Positions 1 through 7,343 of a stretch of DNA of 18,697 nt are shown one piece after another (within the stretch, counting starts at the first letter, position 1; each line of letters opens with the position of its first letter). The DNA is from Clostridia bacterium. GTDB lineage: Bacteria > Bacillota_E > SLMV01 > PUMD01. Position numbers and translations under genes: made by a program. The stretch covers positions 1-18,697 of the forward strand of contig PWUC01000116.1 of assembly GCA_003562655.1 (NCBI GenBank). The letters run 5' to 3'. Under the pieces are notes generated by a model. That model was given only the letters and a program-made list of their open reading frames with translations. It had not been told where the DNA came from and made no database searches.

Positions 1-895
1 GCAGAGCGCAGACGATGTCGCCGATTGTATTGCACACCACGGTGAGCACTGCAATGATGAGGACAATCCCCTGTACAACGGGAACATCCTGAGCGAGGAT
101 GGAGCGCCACAGAAGCCGACCCATCCCCGGCCAGGCAAAAACACTCTCGATGACAACCGCACCGCCGATCAACCAGGGAAGAGAGAGGAAGAACATCACG
201 GTCACGGGAATCAACGCATTGCGCAGGACGTGTCTCAGCATCACCGCGTTGTAGGGAACTCCCTTGGCGTGCGCAGTGGTCACGTAATCTTCCCGCATAA
301 CCTCCAGTACCTCTGACCGCGTCAGCCGCATGGTGTCGGCGAGCCACGGCATTGTGAGAGCGGTAACGGGAAGGATGATGGAGGCGGGTCCATCGTAACC
401 CGAAATCGGGAGCCATCCCAGGCGCACGGCGAAGAACAGCATCAGCATGATGCCCAACCAGAAGTTCGGAATCGAGCGCAAGACCACGGTAGCGACAACG
501 AGGGCGCTGTCGATCCAGGTTCCGCGCTTCACTGCCACAATGAGCCCAATAGCCACCCCGACCAGGTAACGGACCAGCAGGGCGGTCAACGTCAGCGCCA
601 TCGTATAGGGAAACCTTGTGGCGATGAGAAATCTCACTGGCTGACGGTTGGAGATGGAGGTCCCGAAATCCCCCTGCAGGACCCGGGAAGCCCACACAAG
701 GTACTGAATATGCGGCGGGCGATCCAAACCCCAGCGAGCCTTTAGTTCTTCTATTTGTTCCGGGGGCATCCGCGGGTCTGTGATCATGCGCACCGGATCG
801 CCGGGCATGGAATAGATAATGGCGAACAGTACGATGGTCACGGTAATGACGGTCAGTATTGCCCACCCGATTCTCTTGATGAGGTACTCCAGCAA
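1..895 (-). CDS. DppB-family peptide ABC transporter permease (partial, C-terminus cut by window edge)
   Basis: Inner-membrane permease of a binding-protein-dependent dipeptide/oligopeptide (family 5) transporter. Seen: an uninterrupted frame of 298 codons from a TTG start at 895. It opens LLEYLIKRIGWAILT (first transmembrane helix), followed by the family's PGDPVR element near residues 31-36 and GLDRPPHIQYL near 56-65. The EAA-loop signature is at about 203-212 (DYVTTAHAKG) and a late PGMGRLLW at 256-263. DppB proteins are usually a little over 300 residues, so only roughly 10-20 C-terminal residues are missing. The TTG start is chosen because GGGGAGG lies at 904-910, 8 nt upstream, and because the protein begins exactly where DppB homologues do. 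It is downstream of the binding protein gene on the same strand, 335 nt away. The DppC-type partner and ATPases would lie beyond the left edge. Substrate unknown. Confidence 0.93.
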   Translation of the reverse strand, partial: MLEYLIKRIGWAILTVITVTIVLFAIIYSMPGDPVRMITDPRMPPEQIEELKARWGLDRPPHIQYLVWASRVLQGDFGTSISNRQPVRFLIATRFPYTMALTLTALLVRYLVGVAIGLIVAVKRGTWIDSALVVATVVLRSIPNFWLGIMLMLFFAVRLGWLPISGYDGPASIILPVTALTMPWLADTMRLTRSEVLEVMREDYVTTAHAKGVPYNAVMLRHVLRNALIPVTVMFFLSLPWLIGGAVVIESVFAWPGMGRLLWRSILAQDVPVVQGIVLIIAVLTVVCNTIGDIVCAL

Positions 896-1230
896 GATTC
901 TAACCTCCCCATGTACAGCAACAGGCCTGCCGGTCCGTGGGGGCTTCCAGATTCATCATGGCCAGCATTCCGCCGCTCTGGTGTCGTCCAGGGTTCCGAC
1001 AAAGAGAGGGTGGAGACGCGGTGCGCTGTGCGCCTTCATCGGCCCCGTTACTCTACAGTCGTGAAGACCAGCGGGCCGGAAGCCTTATGGCTGCGCTTCC
1101 GTTTGAGGAATTCCGCTCCCAGGGCCGTGCCCGCTCAATCATGTTGGACGCTTCCCCAGCGAGAGCGGGTACCCGCGTGGATACCCGCCTCTCGTCCCAT
1201 ATACAGCCGATCCGACGCCAGTCGTGATTC
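896..1230. other. Intergenic gap between binding protein and permease
   Basis: 335 bases with no convincing gene on either strand. The short frames here lack Shine-Dalgarno sites and protein-like composition. The notable content is a stem-loop at 1161-1193 and the permease Shine-Dalgarno at 904-910. The gap is unusually long for two subunits of one transporter, so the permease may have its own weak promoter here. I could not identify one. Confidence 0.6.
1161..1193. repeat. Inverted repeat / stem-loop after the binding-protein gene
   Basis: Left arm GAGAGCGGGTA (1161-1171) pairs with TACCCGCCTCTC (1182-1193) around a 10-nt loop, with a single bulged base. The inner GCGGGTACCCGC (1165-1176) is itself a perfect palindrome. 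There is no T-run on either side. It lies 38 nt past the binding-protein stop. In ABC transporter operons such stems often stabilise the upstream mRNA or attenuate transcription, so that the binding protein is made in excess. That role here is inference. Confidence 0.5.
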
Positions 1231-2853
1231 TCAGCGGGCCTCGATCTTGACATCGTGCAGGTATAGACCACCGCTGACGCTGATTCGCAGGCCGGTCAGT
1301 TCAACCCGGGTGGCCATGTAGTGGCGATCGCTCCACAGTGGGAAAATGGGCAGTTTGTCCCACATCGCCTCAGACACTTTGCCCCACTTCTGAGCGCCCA
1401 GTGTCTCATCGGGCTCCTCGCACGCGTCATCCATCAGGGCATCTATTTCAGGGTCGCCGAAGGGGCTCATTCCGCCATCACTGTGGTGGCTGTAGGGCCA
1501 TATTCCGCCCGGGTCCAGCCAGGACCAATAGCAAAGGGCCATATCGAAGTCGGCGGCTGCAACCATCTCACGAATGTAGCCTCTGGTGTATTCGCGCAGT
1601 TGGACATCTATCCCAGCGCGCTCCAGCTGCGCCTGCATTATCGGAGCCGCCCTGGTGTTGACGGGCCTGTCGGCGTTGATCGCGAAGTCAAAGCTGAGGC
1701 GCTCACCGTCTTTCACCATGATGCCGTCATCACCCGGTTCCCAGCCCGCCTCCATCAGCAGTTCCCTGGCTCTTTCGACATCTGTACCGTACTCCTCGCT
1801 CAACCGCTGCTCCGTCTCCGCACAGTGCCGGATCATGGCCGGCCCCGCCAGACTGTGATTCGGGATGATGACGTCATTGACTCCTCTGGCCAGCTCTTCG
1901 CGGTCCAGCGCAAGGGCAATCGCCAGTCTGACGTCCTTATCATCCAGGGGGAACCTCTCGGTATTCATTTCCACGTAGCGCACGTTCGCGCCCAGGTAGC
2001 TGTGAAGAACGATATCCGGATCCTGTTCCAGCGTTTCCAGGTGTTCGCCGGGAACGCCAAGCATGAGATCCACGTTTCCTGCCCGCAGTTCACTGATTCG
2101 CGTCAGGCTTTCGGGTATGAACCGTACGGTGACCTTTTCAAAGTGGAAGGCCTCGTTATTATCCACAAAGGGGAGGAAATTATAGTGGTCGTCGTTTCGG
2201 ACCATGGTGATGTGGGAACCGTCGACCCACTCATCCACTATGAAGGGCCCACACCCCACTGCAGCGCGACCAAAGGCATCCTCACCCATCTCTTCTGCCG
2301 CTCCGACTTCCACAGGAGCACCGTACGAGGTGGACGTCAGCACAAACATGCCCGGTCCTGCCCGGTCAAGCTCCATGATGAACGTGTCACCGTCGATGAT
2401 CATCTCATCGACCGGATCCCAGTCGTAAGCATAGGGACCGGTGACAAGATATCTTTCGACCGCCTTCTTGTAAGAATCTGCGGTAGCTGGCACACCATTG
2501 TGATAGGTCCTTCCGGGGTCGAAGGTGAACCTGATCTGCAGGCCGTCTTCAGATACCTCAACACTCTGCGCTCCATACGGCAGGACCTGATCGTTCCCGA
2601 GGCCCATGCTCATGGGCGGAGTGCTTATCAACCCGTTGACCAGGCCGAATATCGTGGTGACCTGCTGATGGTCGGTGCTCTGAATCTCCTCGGGCATCGC
2701 CGCAACCAGCTCATCCTTATACTCAACCGCGACCGGTTCTTCATCGGGATCCTCTACGACTTCTTCCTCAGGTGCACAGGCAGTGAATGCTGCACCCAGG
2801 ACAAACAACATGACGATGAGAAACACAAACCTTTTGCTACTGAAAGCTGACAT
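1231..2853 (-). CDS. Peptide/nickel-type ABC transporter substrate-binding lipoprotein (SBP family 5)
   Basis: Extracytoplasmic solute-binding lipoprotein of the DppA/OppA family (540 aa, typical length), which delivers peptide-like ligands to the DppB-type permease encoded next. Seen: a positively charged N-terminus (SKR), a hydrophobic stretch at residues 9-25, and a lipobox FTAC with the lipidated cysteine at residue 26. An acidic linker (EEEVVEDPDEEP) follows, as is common in Gram-positive-type lipoproteins. The body carries family 5 features: GLQIRFTFDPGRTYHNGVP near residues 105-125, GCGPFIVDEW near 200-210, VRLAIALALDRE in the middle, and AREAGW-like spacing (LLMEAGWEPGDDG) near 366-378. 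The start at 2853 has AGGAGGGGG at 2861-2869, 7 nt upstream. Ligand specificity cannot be read from the sequence. The nearby peptidases argue for peptides or acylated amino acids. Confidence 0.95.
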   Translation of the reverse strand: MSAFSSKRFVFLIVMLFVLGAAFTACAPEEEVVEDPDEEPVAVEYKDELVAAMPEEIQSTDHQQVTTIFGLVNGLISTPPMSMGLGNDQVLPYGAQSVEVSEDGLQIRFTFDPGRTYHNGVPATADSYKKAVERYLVTGPYAYDWDPVDEMIIDGDTFIMELDRAGPGMFVLTSTSYGAPVEVGAAEEMGEDAFGRAAVGCGPFIVDEWVDGSHITMVRNDDHYNFLPFVDNNEAFHFEKVTVRFIPESLTRISELRAGNVDLMLGVPGEHLETLEQDPDIVLHSYLGANVRYVEMNTERFPLDDKDVRLAIALALDREELARGVNDVIIPNHSLAGPAMIRHCAETEQRLSEEYGTDVERARELLMEAGWEPGDDGIMVKDGERLSFDFAINADRPVNTRAAPIMQAQLERAGIDVQLREYTRGYIREMVAAADFDMALCYWSWLDPGGIWPYSHHSDGGMSPFGDPEIDALMDDACEEPDETLGAQKWGKVSEAMWDKLPIFPLWSDRHYMATRVELTGLRISVSGGLYLHDVKIEAR

Positions 2854-3785
2854 TACTGGACCCCCTCCTGGGATTATATGGTTAGCGCACTTCGGCCTGG
2901 GTTTTCGAAAGCTGCTGGGCTTCCCTACTCACCACATCGCTGGATTGTCACACCGGCTGGTAAGCAAAAACGAACTTACCGGAATCGCTCCTACACACCT
3001 TATTGTTATTCAAGATCAGGTGCCCTGTTTCCTGCAAAGCCGCCTGGTGAATGTCCGAATAGAGTGAGGAAACAGACCGCGGTGCGTCAATTCTGGCAGG
3101 CGTAGAGCGGGGGCGAGCGGTGATGGGCCATCACGGCACCCTGCGGTGATTACGTGACGGTTCGGAATCGCGGCAGCAGTGCAGGCGTCGGCTCTGAAGT
3201 GCTCGTCGAAACCCGCTGGCGGTCATCTGCCCATGCCGGTGGTGGCGCGGACAGGGAGGAGTGCATGTGGAAGTCGAAGGCGGCACCCTGCTGCCGGCGA
3301 GGCCCTGGGCAGTGGCTGAACCCCGACTCTCATCAGAGCGGAGGCTGAGTCCCGAGACCGGCGAGTGTCGTCGTGCCGCACCCTGGTGGCGGCAGGGGAG
3401 GAATGCCACCCGGGGTGACGAAGTCATCTGTTTGCAGGGGTAGGATGCAGCGGGTGAGCGGTTCACGTGAAAGCGTCCGTTGGTGTTTCATCCGTCGTCG
3501 GGATTTGCTGCCTCCGATCACTTCAGCAGGAGGGTGGCGATTCGGGAGCGCCACGGGTGACGGACGTCGGTGGAGCCGAACGAACTCGCAGCTGGGCATC
3601 GCCGGTGATGGAGAGGACGTGCTGCTGACGAGCGCAGGCCGCGATGCGTGGTGACCAGCCCCGGTTGACGAGCACATTCGCAGGTTGTCTGAAGCGCGGC
3701 GCCGTCTGCTGACCCGCCTGCAGGGAGGGGAATGCCCATGGGCGGCCCCCGCTTTTTCACCGGGAGCCCGTCGAGAGGAGCCGAG
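2854..3785. other. Long unassigned GC-rich intergenic region between divergent transport and peptidase genes
   Basis: 932 bases between the divergently transcribed binding protein and the M81 gene. I find no supportable gene. Several frames stay open because the DNA is GC-rich, but they overlap each other, lack Shine-Dalgarno sites and have low-complexity composition. Two short + strand stretches are faintly protein-like: LGIAGDGEDVLLTSAGRDAW ending at 3654, and VDEHIRRLSEARRRLLTRL at 3664-3720. They are in different frames, which would fit a decayed gene. A 15-bp palindrome is at 3120-3134. Promoters for both flanking genes should lie here, but none is clear. Confidence 0.5.
3120..3134. repeat. 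15-bp perfect palindrome, possible operator
   Basis: GTGATGG-G-CCATCAC is a perfect 7+1+7 inverted repeat. More TCAC/GTGA half-sites follow within 40 nt (TCACGG and CACC-CTGC-GGTGA, then GTGATTACGTGA). The spacing is typical of a helix-turn-helix dimer site in the regulatory space between the divergent transporter and peptidase genes. No regulator gene is adjacent, so the role is inference. Confidence 0.3.
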
Positions 3786-5267
3786 ATGACGAGGATCGCC
3801 ATCGCTGGAATGAGTCACGAAACGCAGACCTCGCTGCCGGGTAAGACCGATCTTGATGACTTCGGTGTCACCAGGGGAGAGGAGATAATCACCGCCAATA
3901 GGGACCGATGGAACAGCGCCCCCGGCCGCATCGTCGTCCAGTGCGAGGAGGCGGGCGTCGAGGTCATCCCCCTGGTGTACGCGTCGGGAGGCAGGGGACC
4001 CACGGTGACCGACCGGGTATATGACCGTTTCGTCGGCGAGTTATGCGAGGCCCTGGAGAAACTGGCCGAAGAGTTGGACGGCGTGCTGCTGTCGCTGCAC
4101 GGGGCCATGGTCACCGATAGCCGGCACGATCCGGAGCTGGACCTGATCCGCGATGTCCGCAGGGTAGTCGATTATGATGTTCCCGTCATGGTGACGCTGG
4201 ATCTTCACGCCAATCTGGCTCCGCACATTCTCCGGGAAGCCACTGCCATCTTCGGCTACCGGTGCAGCCCCCACATCGATGTGGGCGACACCGGTGAGCG
4301 GGCGGCCCGGGCGATGTTGGACGCTGCGGAGGGTCGGACCCGGCCGGTGAGCGCCATGAGGAAGCCCGGTCTGGTGGTGCCCAGCCTGTACAGCGCCACC
4401 ACGCAGTCTCCGGCCAGGGATATACGGGCCCGGGTCCTGGAGTGGGACTCGAAGCCCGGGGTCATCGATGTTTCTTTTTTCTTCGGCTTTGCCTGGTCCG
4501 ACGTTCCCCAGCTGGGAGTGTCGGCCGTGGCGGTTACGGACGGTGACTCGGAGCTGGCCGACCGGATCGTTGAGGACCTGTCCGACATGGCATGGTCCAA
4601 TCGCATAGCCCTCACGCAGGGACATGGAGACCTGTGGGACGTCGAGGAGGGGGTGGCTCTGGCCATCGAGAAGGCGAAAACGGCCAGCAAGCCCATCATT
4701 ATCCTTGACCACGCCGATCGCATGCAGGATACCACCTTCGTGCTTCGTGAGCTCCTGAAGCAGGGGGCGAAGAATGCTGCGCATCCCCTGCTGTATGATC
4801 CGGAGGCCGTGAGGGTGTGTGAGGAGGCCGGAGTTGGCAATCAGGTGGAGCTGATGGTGGGAAGCGGGAGCTCGGAGCGCGCGGGCGGCCCGGTCCGATT
4901 GGCCGGAACGGTGCAGTGGGTTGGCAAGAAGCATTACATCGCCACGGGTCCCATGGGCCGCGGAGGTCGCGTCACCCACGGTCCCACCGCGATCGTGCAG
5001 GCGGACGGGGTGTGGCTGCAGATCACCAGCCGCCGTGCCTCGCTGATCGATGCCGATCCAATAGAGCAGTACGGCAGGCGGGTGGTTGACTTCAGGATCA
5101 TTGTCACCAAGTCGAAGACCCATTTCCGCGCGGTCTATGAGGAGGTGGGGGAGGAGATCATCGCAGTGGATGCCCCCGAGTACAGCCCCGCCGATGTCCG
5201 AAAGCACAGGTACCATAACGTGCCGCCCGGAGTTTACCCGATCACGGCGAGATCGTGTTGCCATTGA
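3786..5267 (+). CDS. M81 family metallopeptidase (MlrC-like)
   Basis: Cytosolic member of the MlrC/microcystinase C family, whose characterised member hydrolyses linear microcystin fragments. Most relatives have unknown peptide-like substrates. Predicted length is 493 aa, normal for the family. Seen: SHET at residues 10-13, SLHGAMV near 103-109, TLDLHANL at 137-144, YRCSPHIDVGDTGERA near 158-173 (the histidines and aspartates expected to bind zinc), FFFGFAWSDVPQLG at 231-244, and the C-terminal domain starting ILDHAD near 306. The usual glycine-rich DNPGGGAPGDGT loop after DHAD is replaced by DRMQDTTF, which is odd. I chose the ATG at 3786 over an in-frame ATG at 3732 because GAGAGGAG (3773-3780) sits 5 nt upstream and because homologues begin MRIAIAGxxHET. 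An M28 peptidase follows after 37 nt, so the two are probably co-transcribed. Confidence 0.92.
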   Translation: MTRIAIAGMSHETQTSLPGKTDLDDFGVTRGEEIITANRDRWNSAPGRIVVQCEEAGVEVIPLVYASGGRGPTVTDRVYDRFVGELCEALEKLAEELDGVLLSLHGAMVTDSRHDPELDLIRDVRRVVDYDVPVMVTLDLHANLAPHILREATAIFGYRCSPHIDVGDTGERAARAMLDAAEGRTRPVSAMRKPGLVVPSLYSATTQSPARDIRARVLEWDSKPGVIDVSFFFGFAWSDVPQLGVSAVAVTDGDSELADRIVEDLSDMAWSNRIALTQGHGDLWDVEEGVALAIEKAKTASKPIIILDHADRMQDTTFVLRELLKQGAKNAAHPLLYDPEAVRVCEEAGVGNQVELMVGSGSSERAGGPVRLAGTVQWVGKKHYIATGPMGRGGRVTHGPTAIVQADGVWLQITSRRASLIDADPIEQYGRRVVDFRIIVTKSKTHFRAVYEEVGEEIIAVDAPEYSPADVRKHRYHNVPPGVYPITARSCCH

Positions 5268-5304
5268 TGCTGCCATGGCGCACGGAAGCTGGGGAGGAGT
5301 AAGA

Positions 5305-6576
5305 ATGCTCAAGACCGACGGAAGACGGGCCTACGGCCTCCTGGAGGAGATATCCTTCGAGAGGCTCGGCGGTAGCGACGAGGAGAGACGGGCGGCTGAC
5401 ATTTTGGCAGAGGTGATCAGATGCATGGGTCTGGAGCCGGAAATGCAGAGGTTCGATATCTGGACCTATGAGCCCGTGCAGGCGAGACTGGAGATCCTGG
5501 AGCCCTACCACAAGCAGTACGGGGTTGGGGTGTACGGGCTGACCGGTTCCACGCCTTCTGACGGCGTGGAGGCGGATTTCCTCTACGCCGAGGACGTCGA
5601 TGAGGTGTCCCTGTCCGAGGCGAAGGGCAGGATCGTCCTGGTCAACTACGGGGTTGATCTGAAGAGGTACCGGCGGATGGCCGAGGCGGAAGTGGCCGGA
5701 TTCGTCGCCTGGGGAGGGCTAATATACCGCCGGGAGGACCGGCCGCGGTGGGCGATTCGCCCCGAGTACTTCAAGCACGGCAAGATTCCCGGAGTGATTC
5801 TATTCGCTGATGAGGCCGCGGAGCTGGTACAGAAGGAGGCCGGCAAAGCCAGGCTCACGGTGCTGCAGGAGGAGAGGGAGGTCTCCTCGCAGAACGTGAT
5901 CTGCGAGATTGAGGGCCGCCTGAAGCCGGAAGAAGTGGTGGTCATCACCGCCCATTACGACAGCGTCCCCTACAGCTCGGGAGCCACCGACAACGGAGCT
6001 GGCTCCGTCATCATCATGGAACTGGCCCGCCACTTCACCGAAAATCCCCCGGAGCGGACCCTGCGCTTCATCTGGTGCGGAAGCGAGGAGCTGGGTCTGC
6101 GCGGCAGCTTCGATTACGTCCAGAGGCACAAGGATGATCTCGATGCGGTCAAATTTGTCCTCAACGTGGATGTGGCCGGAGCCATCCTGGGCAAGAACAG
6201 GGCCACAGTCACCGGACCTGATGCCGTCAAACACTACGTTGAGGTAATGTCCCGCAGCACCGGCGTGGCCATGGAGGTCAAGCAGGACGTCTACTCCAGC
6301 GATTCCGTTCCCTTTGCAGAACAGGGGATACCCTCTCTGAACCTCATCCGCACCGGGGCGCCCGTTCACAACCGATACGACAGGATCGAGTACCTGAGCC
6401 CTGAACGGCTGGAGGAACTGGGGGATTTCGCCCTCAGATTCCTGTGCGATGTTGACGGGGCCAGGGTTTTCCCCTTTGAGCGGGAGATCCCCGAGAGTGT
6501 GAAGAAGAAGCTGGACAGGTACCTGACGCGCAGGCGGGGCGAAGATGAGGATGAAGAGGGGGACGAAGACGAGTAG
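5305..6576 (+). CDS. M28 family zinc aminopeptidase
   Basis: Probable cytosolic di-zinc exopeptidase (423 aa, no signal peptide). Seen: a lid or PA-type inserted region at roughly residues 60-190, then the M28 catalytic set. This comprises AHYDSVP with His217 and Asp219, SGATDNGAG with the bridging Asp229, CGSEELGLRGS with the general base Glu261 and ligand Glu262, NVDVAG with Asp289, and a final ligand His355 in PVHNRYDRIEYLSPE. All expected ligands are present. The C-terminus ends in a strongly acidic tail (EDEDEEGDEDE, 413-423). Start: the ATG at 5305 follows GGGGAGGAG (5291-5299). An in-frame upstream start at 5086 lies inside the M81 gene and is not credible. It lies 37 nt downstream of the M81 gene, and the pair plausibly degrades peptides imported by the divergent ABC system. 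Confidence 0.93.
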   Translation: MLKTDGRRAYGLLEEISFERLGGSDEERRAADILAEVIRCMGLEPEMQRFDIWTYEPVQARLEILEPYHKQYGVGVYGLTGSTPSDGVEADFLYAEDVDEVSLSEAKGRIVLVNYGVDLKRYRRMAEAEVAGFVAWGGLIYRREDRPRWAIRPEYFKHGKIPGVILFADEAAELVQKEAGKARLTVLQEEREVSSQNVICEIEGRLKPEEVVVITAHYDSVPYSSGATDNGAGSVIIMELARHFTENPPERTLRFIWCGSEELGLRGSFDYVQRHKDDLDAVKFVLNVDVAGAILGKNRATVTGPDAVKHYVEVMSRSTGVAMEVKQDVYSSDSVPFAEQGIPSLNLIRTGAPVHNRYDRIEYLSPERLEELGDFALRFLCDVDGARVFPFEREIPESVKKKLDRYLTRRRGEDEDEEGDEDE

Positions 6577-6752
6577 AGATTGAGGGTGACGGCAGGCCGG
6601 ATCGTCGAGATTCCGGGCGAGCATCGATGCGGGAGCATTGGGTCCCCGGCAGTGCACGCAGCCCGCAGAGGGTGCCCACGGATGCCGTCGCAGCCCGGTG
6701 CCTTGCAGGGCTGTTCTGTCCAGAGGCGGACTTTCTACGGATGATGCATTGG

Positions 6753-6789
6753 GGTTGGGGGCTCTATTCAATTCAATGAGCCCCCAACC
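6753..6789. terminator. 12-bp perfect stem-loop between convergent genes (U-less terminator candidate)
   Basis: GGTTGGGGGCTC (6753-6764) pairs perfectly with GAGCCCCCAACC (6778-6789) around a 13-nt AT-rich loop. It lies between the convergent ends of the M28 gene (+) and the ferredoxin gene (-), where a bidirectional terminator is expected. No T-run follows on either strand, so it is not a canonical Rho-independent terminator. It could be a U-less hairpin or an mRNA 3'-end stabiliser. The rest of the 242-nt gap shows nothing else. Confidence 0.6.
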
Positions 6790-6818
6790 TGGACAGAGCC
6801 CAGCAGCAGCCGGCCTGA

Positions 6819-7067
6819 TCAGCGATAATCCCTCAACATGGAGAGCGGGGGAAACTCGATGGCCTCCGCCGGACACTGGGTGCGGCAGTTGCTGCACCCC
6901 ACAATGCAGTTATACGGGCTGGCAACCACGGGCTCTCCATTTTCCTCATCCCATTCATAGGTTCCGTGGGGACAGAAGTCGTAGCAGACGCCGCAGCCCG
7001 TACATTTTTCCTCCAGGACCGTCGGATACCAGGGGATCTGTTCGCGGGGTGTATCATTTAGGCTCAT
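6819..7067 (-). CDS. Two-[4Fe-4S] ferredoxin
   Basis: Small (82 aa) cytosolic electron carrier. Seen: a first cluster motif C22-x2-C25-x2-C28-x3-C32-P (CTGCGVCYDFCP) and a second C54-x3-C58-x2-C61-x3-C65-P (CIVGCSNCRTQCP) followed by AEAIEFPP. The x3 spacing in the second motif is a variant known from stand-alone bacterial ferredoxins of this type. I chose the ATG at 7067 because AAGGAGAG lies 5 nt upstream. An in-frame start at 7091 has no such site. It is the last gene of the arsR operon, 32 nt after the thioredoxin-like gene and followed by the stem-loop at 6753-6789. It may supply electrons to the small thioredoxin or to an unlinked reductase, but that is inference. Confidence 0.9.
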   Translation of the reverse strand: MSLNDTPREQIPWYPTVLEEKCTGCGVCYDFCPHGTYEWDEENGEPVVASPYNCIVGCSNCRTQCPAEAIEFPPLSMLRDYR

Positions 7068-7099
7068 GAAGACTCTCCTTTCTCCAGTCACATCCGCTC

Positions 7100-7330
7100 T
7101 CAGTTCAGCCAGCGGCGGACATCCTGTTCCGACGGGATCTTCCCCTCGATCTTGATCTCTCCGTCTATGATGACTGCGGGTGTCATCATGACGCCGAGGT
7201 CGATGATGGCGTTGATGTCAGTGATGTGCAGTACCTCGGCCTCAACTCCCGCCTCGCGGATGATGTTTTCGATCAGTTCGGTGGTCTTTGCGCACTTTGG
7301 ACAGCCAGGTCCCAGGATCTCGATCTTCAT
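7100..7330 (-). CDS. Small thioredoxin-like redox protein (redox-active disulfide protein 2 type)
   Basis: 76-residue single-domain thioredoxin-fold protein of the MTH895/TM0996-like group (Thioredoxin_3). Seen: MKIEILGPGCPKC with the active-site pair Cys10-Pro-Lys-Cys13, and MMTPAVI with the conserved cis-proline at 51. It has no signal peptide and is therefore cytosolic. AGGAGG lies just upstream of the ATG at 7330, and the permease stop is only 13 nt away, so the two are co-translated. Genes of this type are commonly paired with UPF0718/ArsP permeases and ArsR regulators. A role in keeping a metalloid or thiol substrate reduced for export is plausible but unproven. Confidence 0.92.
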   Translation of the reverse strand: MKIEILGPGCPKCAKTTELIENIIREAGVEAEVLHITDINAIIDLGVMMTPAVIIDGEIKIEGKIPSEQDVRRWLN

Positions 7331-7343
7331 CCATATCCTCCTT

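Noticed and set aside
1321..2850. Long + strand open frame of 509 codons
   Set aside because: It is antisense to the well-supported binding-protein gene, has no recognisable domain, and exists because of that gene's codon bias.
2873..2878. TATAAT on the minus strand just upstream of the binding-protein gene
   Set aside because: It sits only 4 nt from the Shine-Dalgarno site and has no -35 at a workable distance, so it is probably chance.
3333..3818. Minus-strand open frame of 161 codons in the spacer
   Set aside because: It overlaps the true start of the M81 gene, is Ser/Arg/Pro-rich low-complexity sequence, and lacks a ribosome site.
4041..5312. Minus-strand open frame of 423 codons
   Set aside because: Shadow of the M81 peptidase gene. 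It has His/Gly/Arg-rich composition and no ribosome site.
5800..6897. Minus-strand open frame of 365 codons
   Set aside because: Shadow of the M28 gene. It runs through the convergent hairpin and into the ferredoxin gene.
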